Source: Pirellulaceae bacterium (GTDB taxonomy: Bacteria; Planctomycetota; Planctomycetia; Pirellulales; Pirellulaceae). From it: DNA of 40,220 nucleotides. The translations under genes were made by a program, and so were the position numbers. Below, piece after piece: positions 15,011 to 27,000 of this stretch. Numbering within the stretch: position 1 is the stretch's first letter; each line of letters begins with the position of its first letter. The stretch covers positions 1 to 40,220 of the forward strand of contig JAGFJK010000410.1 of the NCBI GenBank assembly GCA_024102795.1, read 5' to 3'. The notes below the pieces were generated by a model. That model saw nothing but the letters and a program-made list of their open reading frames with translations, searched no databases and was not told the DNA's origin.

Positions 15011-18000
15011 GGCCGCCAGCGTGGTCCGGTTGAACAGCGCCAGCGGGTCCACTCGGCCCGCCGGGTCGCGCGTGAACTGCTCCACCTGCACGTCCAACCC
15101 GCCGGCCACCACCAGGCGGCTGAAGGCCAGCGAACGCAACGTCTCGGAACTGATCGACAGGTGGGCCACGATCCGGCCGCTGGGGTCACGCAAGTTCACC
15201 GGATCGTTGAACGCATACGTCGCCAGGTTCGTGTCGCCGGCCGCCTGGCCCAGCGGATCCTCGGACAGGAACCGGCCCAGCAGCGGATCGTAATAACGGG
15301 CCTCGAAGTAATACAAACCCGTTTCGCGATCCAGCACGCGGCCGGCAAAACGATGCCGAGTGTCGATCGCCGGATTGCTTTCGGAAACCACCTGTCCGAA
15401 GGCGCCGTAGACGATCGCGTTGATCACGTCGCCATCGTTGTCCACGATCTCGCGCACCGATCCCAGGCCGTCGGCCAGCAGCCACCCGACCTGGCCGCCG
15501 CCCTCCTCGGCCAGCACCTGATCAACGGCCGGCCCGTTGAGGAACCGCGATTCGAGTGCCGGCAGGTTCGGCCCATTGCCATCGTTGTCCGTAAACTCCA
15601 GGTGCAGCGCGTCGCGATCGTAGATGAAATACTCGGTCGTTTCCCCGCCATCCGACAGGTGCGTGACGATCCGCCGGTTCAGAACGTCGTAGCGATACTC
15701 GATGCGTCCCTGTTCGCCGCCGCCGCTGTCCCGCTCGATCACCGCCCGCAACCGGTTGCGGTGATCATACTCCAGTTCGACGTAGTCTCCCGTGGCGATT
15801 TCGGTCCGGCGGATCACATTCCCTTCGTCGTCGTAGGTATAGTTGTACGTGCCGTCCGTTCGCAGCCGGTTGCCGGGATCGATCACGTAGTCCGCGTCGT
15901 GCAGGCTGGACTCGGTGCGGTTGCCGCCCGCATCGTAGACAAAGCTTTCGTCCTCGCGGACGCTGTGTGCAAGGTCCAGCAGTTGGCCGCCCGCATCGTA
16001 CTCGTAATCGGCGATTCCGGTGCCGTCGGTCAGCCGGATCACCCGGCCGGCCGCGTCGCGATCGTAGTCGTAAACCGCCACGTCGACCAGGCCATCATTG
16101 TGCACCAACGTGTCCAGACGCCCCAGGGAATCGTACGACCAGGTGGTCGTCACCACGGGCATTGTGCCAGCGTGGTCTGAAAAGCGGACCAGCGACTCGA
16201 GCTGCCCCAAAGCGTCGTAAACCAGGTCCACACGCTTGGCGGCGACTCCCGTACCGCCTTGCAAAATGCTGGTCGTACGGTGCAGCCCGTCGACCAGAAA
16301 ACTGGTCGTGCCCGCGGGCGCCGCCGCGATCTGGTCGGCGATCGCCAGCACGTTTCCGGCGGCATCGTAGCTGTAAGACAGGACGACTTCAGGAGCGCCC
16401 GCGGTCCCCGCATTGCTGGCCGTCAGCAGCCGGTTGCGGTCGTCGTAGGTGAACGTCAACTGGCTGAAATCGTCGACGGCGGTCAGCAGATTGCCCGCGC
16501 CGTCGTAAGTGTACTGAACGACGTTCTCGACCGTCCCGTCGGCCGCTCGCCACGTTTCACGGACCAGCCGGTCCAAGTCGTCGAACGAGAACTCCGTGCG
16601 GCGGTCGTTGCGGTCGAGCGTGGCGAGGCGGTTGCCCACGGCGTCGTACTGGTACCGCGCCTCGTTGCCCAGCGGGTCGATAACCCGTTCCAGACGATTC
16701 TGGTGATCGTACTGGTAGCGCGTGATGTTGCCCAGCGGATCGGTGACGCGGATCAGATTATCGCTGGCGTCGTAGCGGTAGCGTGTCGTGCCGCCGTTGG
16801 GATCCACCGTCTCGATCAGCCGGTTGCGTTCGTCGTAGCGGTTGCTGGTCGCCGCTCCCAGCTCGTCTTCGCTCCGCGACAGATTCCCCGCCAGGTCGTG
16901 GACCAGCAGCGTATCGTTCAACTGCGCGTCGCGCCGCGATTCGGGCCGGTTCTTCAGGTCGTACGCAATCGTGGTCGAATTGTTGAGCGGATCGGTGATG
17001 CCGATCAGGTTGCCCGCCAGATCGTAGTCGTACATGGTCACGGGCGAAACCAGCGGGCCGGCCGCGTCCGGATCCGCCTCGGTGAGCATCACCAGCCGGT
17101 TCATGTCGTCGTACAGGAATTCGGTGCGATTCAGGTTCTCGTCGATCACCGCCGTCACGTTGCCGGCCGCGTCGTATTCGAACTGCTGGTCGGCTTCGTC
17201 CGCCGTGCCCTGGGCGTAGGTGATCCGCATCAGCCTGCCGAGCGGATCGTAGTCGTGATCGGCCACTCGGCCCAGCGGGTCAGTGACTGTGTTGATGCGT
17301 CCTTCCGGCGTGTAGGTGAACTCGGTCACCAGGTCGTCCGTCTCGCCGCTGATCGCATCGCGCAAGCCGACGACGCGCGTCTCGCGGATGATGTTGCCGT
17401 TGGCCGGATCGACGTCGTACAGCGTCAACCGTCCCAGCTCGTCCTTCTCGCTGGTCAACTGGCTGAACACCGGATCGTAGGTAAACGTGCGGGGCCCGAA
17501 CGAATCGCTGATCGCGCGCGAAACCAGTTGCAGGTTGTACGACGTGTTCTGGCCGGCGGGGAACGTATCCGGCTGAACGCGCAGGAAGTAGCTGCCCGGA
17601 CCGAGCACCTCGTGAAGCAACACGTCGAATCCGGACGACGTAACTGTTTCGATCGTTTCGCCCGTATCGACCGCGCCGTTGTTATTGACGTCGGCCACCA
17701 GCGAGACGATCACCTCTTCGCTCAGCCCGTCCATCCGTACCAGCACCTCGCGGACACCGGCCAGGTCGAAGCGGTAGAAATCGTCCGGATCCAAGCTGCC
17801 GATCGTTTGCCGCAGCGACAGCGGTTCGCCCAGCGCTCCCAGCTCGAACGCCTCAGACAGCGTGTTGCCCGGATCGCTGGCGGGACTCTCGTCCACGCCT
17901 TGGACGCCGATCTCCAGCGTGTAATTGGAATTCTGTCCCGCGGGAAATGTATCCGGCGCAATGCTCAGGTAGTACGTGCCCGCCGGCAGATACTCGGTCA

Positions 18001-21000
18001 GCAGCGTCGTGACACCGCCGAGCGAAGTCACCGTCTCGATCGTCTCGCCCGAGTCGATCGCCAGATCGCCATCCAGGTCGGCGATCAGCGACACCACGGT
18101 CTCCTCGGCCACGTCCCGCAACTGCACGCGCAGCTCCAGGTCCTCGTTCAACTGGAACCGGTAGATGTCGGCCCGATCCAGGTTGCCCACCGTCTGCTGG
18201 AAGCGTTGTTGACCGGTCAGCGTGCCCGGCAACAGAGTGCCAATGTTCAGTGCCGCAGGCAGCAACTGGCCGGGTTCCACCAGCGTGGTCGCGGGCAGCG
18301 GAACGGCTTCGGCCACCAGCCGGTAGCGCGTGTTTTCGCCCGCCGGGAACGAGACCTGGCCAACTCGCACATAGTACACGCCCGCCGGCAGAAACTCGGT
18401 CAGCAGCACCGTGTCGGCGCTTTCCGCCACTTCGAGCACCTCGCTGCTTTGCACCACGCCGTCGCTGTTCTCGTCGGCCACAATGGCCAGCTCGGCGGCT
18501 TCCATCATGCCTTCCAGCCGCAGTTTCACCTGGCTGTCGCGGCTGAGCTGGAAGCGATAGAAGTCCAGCGTGTCGAGCGAGCCAATCGCGTCGCGGAATG
18601 ACTGCGGCGAGGACAGAGGACCCAGGTTGAGCGCCGCGGCCAGCGTTCCGCCAGGATCGACCACCGGATCCACGGGCAGCAGGGTCGAGGTGATCTCCAG
18701 GTTGTAATCCGTATTCTGATTGGCCGGGAACGTGGGCTGAAAGACGTGGATGTAGTAGGTCCCCGGACCGAGATCCTCGTGCAGAAACGCGGGCGAACTG
18801 CCGGAACTGTTCACTTCCTCGATCACGTCACCGCTATCAATCGCCAGGTTGCCGTTGCGGTCGGCGATCAGCCGGATATCGGCGTCGGCACTCAGGCCGG
18901 TCAGGGCCAGGCGCAGCTCGCGAGCCTCGCTGAGAACCAACTGGTAGTAATCGTGCGGATCGGAGGTACCGACAAAATCCGTGCGGGAGATCACTCCGGT
19001 CAGCGTTCCCAACGGCCGCGCCGCCGCCAGCGTGCCGCCGGGATCCGCCGGATTGGCGCTGGGGGCCACGGGCAACCGCAGTTGCAGTTCGTAGTGCGAG
19101 TTCTCGCCGCGAGTGAACTGGCCTTGATAAACGCGAGCGTAGTAAGTGCCCGCGGCCAGGTCCGCCTGAATCCAGTCGATCGCTCGTCCTGCGTTGGTGC
19201 TTGTCGCGATCTGATCGCCGAAATCCAGATTGCCGTTGCCGTTGGCATCGAACACCAGCCCCAGTTCCAGCGACTCGTCCAGATCGCGCAGCAGCAGTTC
19301 CACGGTTTGAGCGCTGGACAAAGTGAACTGATAGTAATCATCGGTGTCTAGCGTGCCGGCCACGTCGCGGACCACCATGTCGCTGGCCAGCATCCCCAGA
19401 ATGGCCGCGTCGCCGGGCCGGTTGCCCGGATCGGTGCCGCGCACATCGGCCAGGGGCGTCACGTTCAGGTTCAACTGGTAATGACTGTTCTCGGTTTCCT
19501 GGAAGTTGCCCTGGTAGACGACAAAATAGTAGGTTCCCGCAGGCAGTTCCTGGCTGAGCCACTCGCGGGCGCGGCCCACGCCGGTGGACGTCTCGATCAG
19601 GTCCGCGTCGTCGTAGCCGTTGCCCGTCAGGTCGACGACCAGCCCCAGTTGCAGGTCCTCGTCCAACTGATCCAGTTCGGCCGTGACGGTGGCCGGCGCC
19701 GCCAGCGTGAAACGGTAGAAATCCCGCCGGTCCAGCGTACCCGCCGTGTTGCGATAGGTGCGCGGCCCGTCGAACGGATCGAGCACCAGCGCGGTGGCCA
19801 GCGTCGCGCCGGGGTCGGACGGCGTGGTCGGCGGCGCGGCGTCGAGACGCACTTCCAGTTCGTAGTGGCTGTTCTGATCCGTCTGAAAATCACCCTGAAA
19901 GACCAGGATGTAGTACGTGCCCGGCGGCACCTGCTCGTCGATCCACTCACGTTCGGCACCCGGTGCGCTCGACAGCTCGATGGTCTCGTGATTCCCGTCG
20001 TTGTTCGCATCGACGGCCAGCGCCAGTTGCAGATCCTCGCTGAGGCCGTTGAGTTGCGCGGTGATCGTACCGGGCTCGGTCAGCGTGAACGAGTAGAAAT
20101 CGCGGCGGTCAATGCTGCCGACATTCTCGCGAATCACCAGCGGCCGGTTCGACGGCGCGATCGGCATGGCCGTGGCCAACGTATTGCCAGGATCGGAGGC
20201 CGTCGTCGTGTCGGCCCGAGCGACATCCACTTCCAGCAGGTAGTGACTGTTCTGATCTCGTTGAAATTGGCCCTGGAACACCACAAGGTAGTATTCGCCC
20301 GGCGCGAGCTGCTCGCTGAGCCACTCCGGGTGCTTGCCTGCATAAGTTGTTTGCTCGATCAGCTCCGTGCTGACAAACGTCCCGTTGCCGTTCAGATCGG
20401 CGGCCAGTCCCAACTGCAAGTCCTCGTTCAGCTCACCCAGCCGCACGCTGACCGTCGACGCTTCGCTCAGCGTGAACTTATAAAAGTCGTGCGTATCGAC
20501 GCTGCCGACCGACTGGCGAAAACTCCGTGATTCTGCCAGCGGACCAATGTCCAGCGCCGTCGGATAGTCCTGCCCAGGGTCCGCCAGCGGATCGGTTTCG
20601 ACCACGATCAGGTCGACGTCCAGCCGGTAATGGCTGTTGTTGTTCTCCTGGAAGTCGTTTTGCAGGACGACGAAGTACCAGGTGCCGGGCGTCAACTGTT
20701 CCTCGAGCCACTCGTCGACCTTGCCCTCCATCGCCCCCCGCTCGACAATCTCGTTCGAATCCAGCAGGCCGTTGCCGTTGATGTCCGCCGCCAGGCCCAG
20801 GGCAATGTCCTCTTCAAGTTCCGTGAGCCGCGCGCGGACGGTCGACGACTGCGACAGCGTGAACGCATAGTAGTCAAAGCGGTCCAGGCTGCCGACGTTG
20901 TCGCGGAACGTTTGCGGTCCGGTGAATGGATCGATCGACAGGGCCGTGGCGAAGCTTTCGCCTGCTTCCGGATCGAGCGTCGGCGCCGAGGTGGGCAGCA

Positions 21001-24000
21001 GCTCGACAAGGTAGTCCGTGTTCAGCCTGGCGTCGAACTGCTCCTGGTACACTACCAGATAGTACGTGCCGGGACCAATCTCCTCGTCGAACCATTCGGG
21101 CGCCGCCGTGTTGGAACGCTGCGAGAAGGCGATCAGTTCCCGCGTGGCGATGGTCAGGTTGCCGTCGATGTCGGCCACCAGGCCCACGCGGGCGTCGGCC
21201 GAAAGTCCGGTCAACTGGCCGCGCAGCCGCACGTTCTCGGAAATCGTGAAGCGGAAGAAATCGTGCGTGTCGCTGCCGCCGATCGAACCGCTATAGGCCG
21301 CGGGGCCCGCCAGGCTGCCGATGTCCATCGCCGTGCCCAGCGAATTGCCGTTGTCGACGTGCGGCGTGGTCGCGGGCGTCTGCACCACAGCCAGATCCAG
21401 CGTGTACGATGTATTCTCGCCCACCGGGAACGTGGTCGGCAGGACCGAGACGAAGTACGTGCCCGCGGCGAGCGTGGCGAAGATCTGCTCGCTGCCTGTG
21501 CCGCTCGCCGTGCTGCTGTCCAGCACGTCTCCGAAATCAACCACGCCGTTGCCGTTCGCGTCGCGAATCAGTTGCAGGTCGGCGTTCTCGCGCAGCTCGC
21601 TCAACCGGACCCAGACCGGCGTGCCATTCTGCGCGATCTGGAAGCGGTAGTAGTCGCGCGTGTCGGTGCCGCCGACCCAATCCTGGAATCGCTGTTCGAC
21701 CGACAGCGTACCGACATCCAGCGCCTCGCCCAGCGTCTGCCCCGGATCGGCCGGCGTCGTCAACACCAGCGGCTCGCTGGTCAGCTCCATCCGGTACGCC
21801 GAGTTCTCGCCAACCGGAAAGGTGTCCGCCTCGATGCGCACGTACCACACGCCGGCACTCAATTCCTCGACCAGCAGCAGCGGCTCCGAACCGTTGGACG
21901 TGACCGTCTCGACCACTTCGCCCGAGTCGACCAGAAAATCGCCGTTGAAGTCGCCGATGATCGAGACGATTGTCTCTTCATTCAGTTCGTCCAACCGGAC
22001 ACTCAGGCGGCTGGCGGTGTCCAGTTCCAACCGAAAGAAGTCCGTCCGGTCCAGGCTGCCGACGTGTGCCTGCAGAGTGCGGTCGGCCTGCAGCAGCCCC
22101 AGGTCGAAGGGGCTGTCCAGTGACGCGCCACCGCTCAGTCCAGCGTCAAACACGCTGAGCAAATTTCCCAACGCATCGTACGTATATCGCGTCGTGAAGC
22201 CGCGCGGATCGGTGATCGACGTGATCAGGTTGCTGGCGTTGCGCACAATCCGCTCGCCAATCCCCTCGCCGTCGAACGAAAACACCCGCTGCCCCAACTG
22301 ATCCAGCTCGGTGGCGAACGTGTTGCCATTGGCATCCGTGTGAAACGCCAGCGGAGCGGATGTCGGGAAGGCGACGGGCGGCTGGGACAGGTTGCGCGTC
22401 CTGGCGGGCGGCAGCAGCTCCTGCACCTGCAGCGGTTCGACCTGGATCTCCGCGCCGTCCTCGGTGAGCGATCGTTCCAACCGACCCGCGAAATCGTAGA
22501 CCTTCGTCTCGCGGAAACCGCGCTTGTTGGTCTCCTCGACCAGCAAGTGGCGGTCGTCGTAATCGAACAATCGCTGGCTCGTGTCCGGGTCGCGGACACT
22601 TGCCAGGTTGCCGTCGCCGTCGTGCATAAGCATGGTTGTGCGGCCGGCCGGATCCGTGATGCTGCTGACCTTGCCGCCCGTATAGCCGAACATCGTCACT
22701 CGGCCCACTTGATCGGTAATCGTCAGCAGATTGCCCGACCCGTCGTAGGCGAACGCCGTCACGTTGCCGTGCCGGTCCGCGATCGATTCCAGCCGGTTGC
22801 CGGCGTCGAACGCATACACGGTCTGATCCTTCAGCGTGCGGCGGAAGGTGTCGTCGCCCAGCTTCTCCAGCCGCGAGAAGTCGCCCACCGGCGACACGTA
22901 CTGCCCCGGCTGGCTGCCAGGCCGGAACAGCAGCTCGGAACCATCGCCATCGACCAGCAGCACCCAGCCGGCGCTGTCCTCGTGCAACTGCTGCAGACCA
23001 GCCAGACCCCAGCCGGCGCCGAAGATACTGTCGATCGTGTTGACGTGCGCCAGGTCGGCCGTCGATGTGATGCGGGAACCGTTAAAGCGGCCGTCCTGCA
23101 GCCTGAGCAGCCCGCTGAGCAACTGGTAGGTGTAGCGGCCGGTGGGCTGAGTGGCCAGGTCGGCCTGCAACGCCGCTTCAATATCTCCGCCGCCGGCCGG
23201 GATGCTCCAGAAGTGCTCGTTCCCCGTCAGACCCACGTCCTGCGACGGCCGGCCGGGCACCTGCAATTCGAAACCTTCGCGGCGCACCGACAGGCTGGCG
23301 ACCATCCGCAGCGCCGCGTCGTCGGGCACGGCGTCGTAGCCAAAGTGCAGAATCGGCCGGGGATCCGCGCGCAGCGAATCGTAGACCAGCGTCAAACCGC
23401 GAGTGACACCGAGCGTTTGATTCGCGACCAGCGGATGATGTTCCAGCAGCACGCCCGAATGCAATTCGACCTGTGCATTGGCCTCGATCCGCTCCTCGCA
23501 ACTGCCGCAGTTGGCCCGGTTGCGGACGTTCGACGCCAGGTCGGTGGGAACCGTGGGCGGCGGGCTGAAGAAGTGCCAACTGCTGTTCCGCACGCCGCCC
23601 GTCACCGTCCGCACCGCTCGGCCGTCCGGAGTCACCTGCCCGTTGCCGACGATGTCGAACTGCCCCGTCTGTGGATTGATCGAATACAGGTCCAGTTCCG
23701 TGCCCGGTGCGTAGCCGGTCAGGTTGGGCAGCGTGAGCGGAGCGGGCGTGGTGAATTGCATCTCGGCCGGCTGAATCGTGACCAGGATGTCCGGCGCTTG
23801 GCCCGGCGGCAGCGCGGCGGGAGTCCGGTCTGTCGGCACCTCGGTGATGCTCACTTCCCCCGTGAACAACTGGCCCTGCGGGTCCAGCAGCGAACCGGCC
23901 GGCACCAGCAGCTCGGCATCCGGGATCATCGGCGTGGACACCACGGTATCGTTCATCGGATCGATCGGCGTGCCGTTTTCCGTGTCCAGCCTGGGCAGAT

Positions 24001-27000
24001 AGATCGGCCGCGGCAACACGTTATTCACGCCCGTGAAGAACGGCCGGTTGAGCAGCAGCGCCAGATCCTCGGCCACGAACGGATAATCGTCCGGTCCGAC
24101 AAACAGCTCGCCGTGGATCTCCAGCGGCGCCTGCGGCATGGGCGTGGTGAGCTGCAGTTCGAAGCCGCCCCCCGGATCGGTGACCGTGGAGTCCTCGCCC
24201 AGCTCGATCGGCACGCCGGCCAGCGGATTCATGTCGACATCCAGCACCTGGCCCCGCACGCGCGTCGACATCACGGGATCGAGCGGCACCTGCAACATGA
24301 TCTCGCGCGACGTTTCCAGCACGCCGTCGCTGGCGATCAGCGTCAGGTTGTACGCACCAATGTCGCCGGGCGCGGGAGTTACCACAAACATCCCATCGGC
24401 CAGCAACATGTTGGCTGGCAACAGACCGTCCGCGCGGATGCTGTAGGTGATCGAATCGCCGTCGGGATCAATCGCCTCCAACACCTGTTCCAGATAACCG
24501 CCGGGGAACACCTGCAAGTTCGCGGGCGGATCGAACTGGGGCGGGCGATTCAGGCCGCCCACGAGCACCTGGGGTTGCAGGGGAAAGTTGTTGCCGCTGG
24601 CTAACTGAAATTCGACCAGCACACCCTGCGACACGGCGTCGGGACCAAGACCCCCGGAGCCAATCGCCTGGGACAGATCCAGGTAGGGAGCGCCGCTGGA
24701 AGTGGTGCCCGTGGCATTGACCAGAGTCACTCCCGCGGGCAGACCCGGAAACACCACGGCCACTCGCCGATCCGTTCCCGGACCCGTGTTCGCCACCCGC
24801 AGCTCCGCGCGGTACGTGCCCGAATCGGGTTCGAAGCGGCTGTTACTCAGCCGCACTTCCACGCTGGCCGAGGCCTGAAATGAATCCAGATTGGCCAGCC
24901 CTCCGCCAAGTGGCGCGAGTTGCGGCGGCGGCGGAAAGATCGGGCTGACGACGCCCTCCGGGTCGACTTCGTTCACCAGCCGGCGAACGACAAACTGCGT
25001 GCCGGTGTCGGTGTCGTTGTTCAGCAGTTGAAAGACGAGCAGACCCTGTTCCAGATGCCCTAACTGCGAGACTTCAATCTCGACCGTTCGCCCGTCGAAA
25101 TTCACCAGCCCCGGCCGGAACTCCACCGCGCCCTCGCGCCAGGCGAACAACGACGTGCCGGGACCGCCGCTGGCCAGCAACGTCTGCCGATCGTCCGGGT
25201 CGACCAGGTAAACCAGCAACGCATCGCCGCCCACGGAGCTCGTGTCGCTGGTGTCGAACATCGACTCGACGTCGAACCGCACCTGCCGGCTGCCGGCGGC
25301 CAAAGCCAGATCGATGAGCAGCGACATCTCGGTGGCGAAACGGCTGCGTTCCTGCAAGTATGCCACCACGTCGGCGTCCAGCCGCGTGATGGTGCGGGCC
25401 GTGCCCCGTGAATTGCCCGCCGTGTCGTAGGCGGTTACGGTCAAGTCATTTTCGCCCAACTGCAGCGGCACGCCGCCGAAGCTGTAACTACCCGCTCCGT
25501 CGGCCGTGGTGAGCCGCATCGTGGGCAGCAGTTCGAGCAGCGACTGCGGCTGGCTGGTCCCCCGCAACGTGACGCTGGCATCGCGAGTCAATCCGTCCTC
25601 GGGCGGCCCGAACACGAACGCCGGATCGAGCACCAGGGTCGGTTCGCTCGGCGCGACCGTGTCCAGCGTAAACGCCACGTCGCGCATGCGCGTGTTGCCG
25701 GCCGTGTCGGCCACGGTAAAACGAACCATGTGCGGGCCGTCGTTGGCACCGCCTGCCTGCAGCCCCGGATCGAACGAGAAATTGTTTCCTCCGTCCAGCG
25801 CGACGTTGACCGCCGTGCCGCCGTCCAGACTGGCCTGAAACAGGGCAATGCCCGGCAAGGCCGTCACGACGCTGCCGGCCAGCCTCGCGTCGAAGGTCAC
25901 GCCGTCGCTGTTGGTCGTGTTGCGCGGAGCGGTGTCGTTCACCAGGCCCGCGTTGATCTGCGGCGCCTGCGTATCCAGCGTGAACGCCAGCGTTGTCGCG
26001 GCCACGTTGCCCGCCACGTCGACCGCCTGATAATCGATCTGATGGCCGCCGTCGGCGCTGCCGTCGTTCGCCAGCCCGGGATCGAACGTGAACATGCCGC
26101 TGGCGACGGTCACGTTTTGCAGCGAGCCACTGTCGACGCGAGCCTGCAACTGAAGCAGACCGGAACCGGCATCCGTGGCGGTGCCTCGCGTATCGTCGAC
26201 CGACGTCACGCGGTCGTCGTTCGTACCGCCGCCAGGGGCCGTGTCGTTCGATAAACGAGCGGTCAGGTCGGGCGGGCGCGTGTCGAGCCGAAAGGTGAGC
26301 AGCATCTGCGACGGATTGCCCGCCAGGTCCTCGGCCAGCATGCGAATCGTGTGCAGGCCGTCGTCGCTGCCGTCGACCGCCAGGCCGTGCGGGACGGTAA
26401 AGTTGCCCATCGCGTCGAACGCCACATCGCCCAGTGAGTTGCCGTTCAGTTCGGCCCGCAAGCTGACAATGGTCGACAGATCGGTCGTACGTCCCGCGGC
26501 CGCCGGATCGAACGTGACCAGATCGCTGTTCGTGCCGCCGCCCGGCGCCGTGTCGTTCACCAGACCCAAGGTGATGGCGGGGCTTTGCGTATCCAGCGTG
26601 AACGCCAGCGTCGTCGCGGCCACGTTGCCCGCCGCGTCGACCGCCAGGTACTCGACCTGATGCCCTCCGTCGTCGCTGCCGTCGGCGGCCAGCGCCGGAT
26701 CGAACGTGAACATGCCGCCGGTGACGGCCACGTTCTGCGCCTGCCCGCCGTCGAGTCGGGCTTGAAACTGCACGAGTCCCGATCCTGCATCCGTGGCCGT
26801 GCCTCGCGTATCGTCGACCGACGTCACGCGGTCGTCGTTCGTGCCGCCGCCAGGAGCCGTGTCGCTGGATAAGCGAGCGGTCAGGTCGGGCGGGCGCGTG
26901 TCCAGTTGCAGCATGAACGTGACTTCGGACACGTTGCCCGCCAGATCCTCGGCCAGCAAGCGGATCGTGTGCTGGCCGTCGTCGCTGCCGTCGACCGCCA

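Noticed and set aside
17500-22140. CRISPR-like periodic repeats
   Set aside because: The period of about 380 bases is that of protein repeats in one open frame, with variable identity and no spacers.
14648-24604. Several long + strand open frames (up to 780 codons) opposite the giant gene
   Set aside because: They mirror the repeats of the giant gene in a complementary frame, show Arg/Gln/Val-rich text repeated with the same period, and lack domains.
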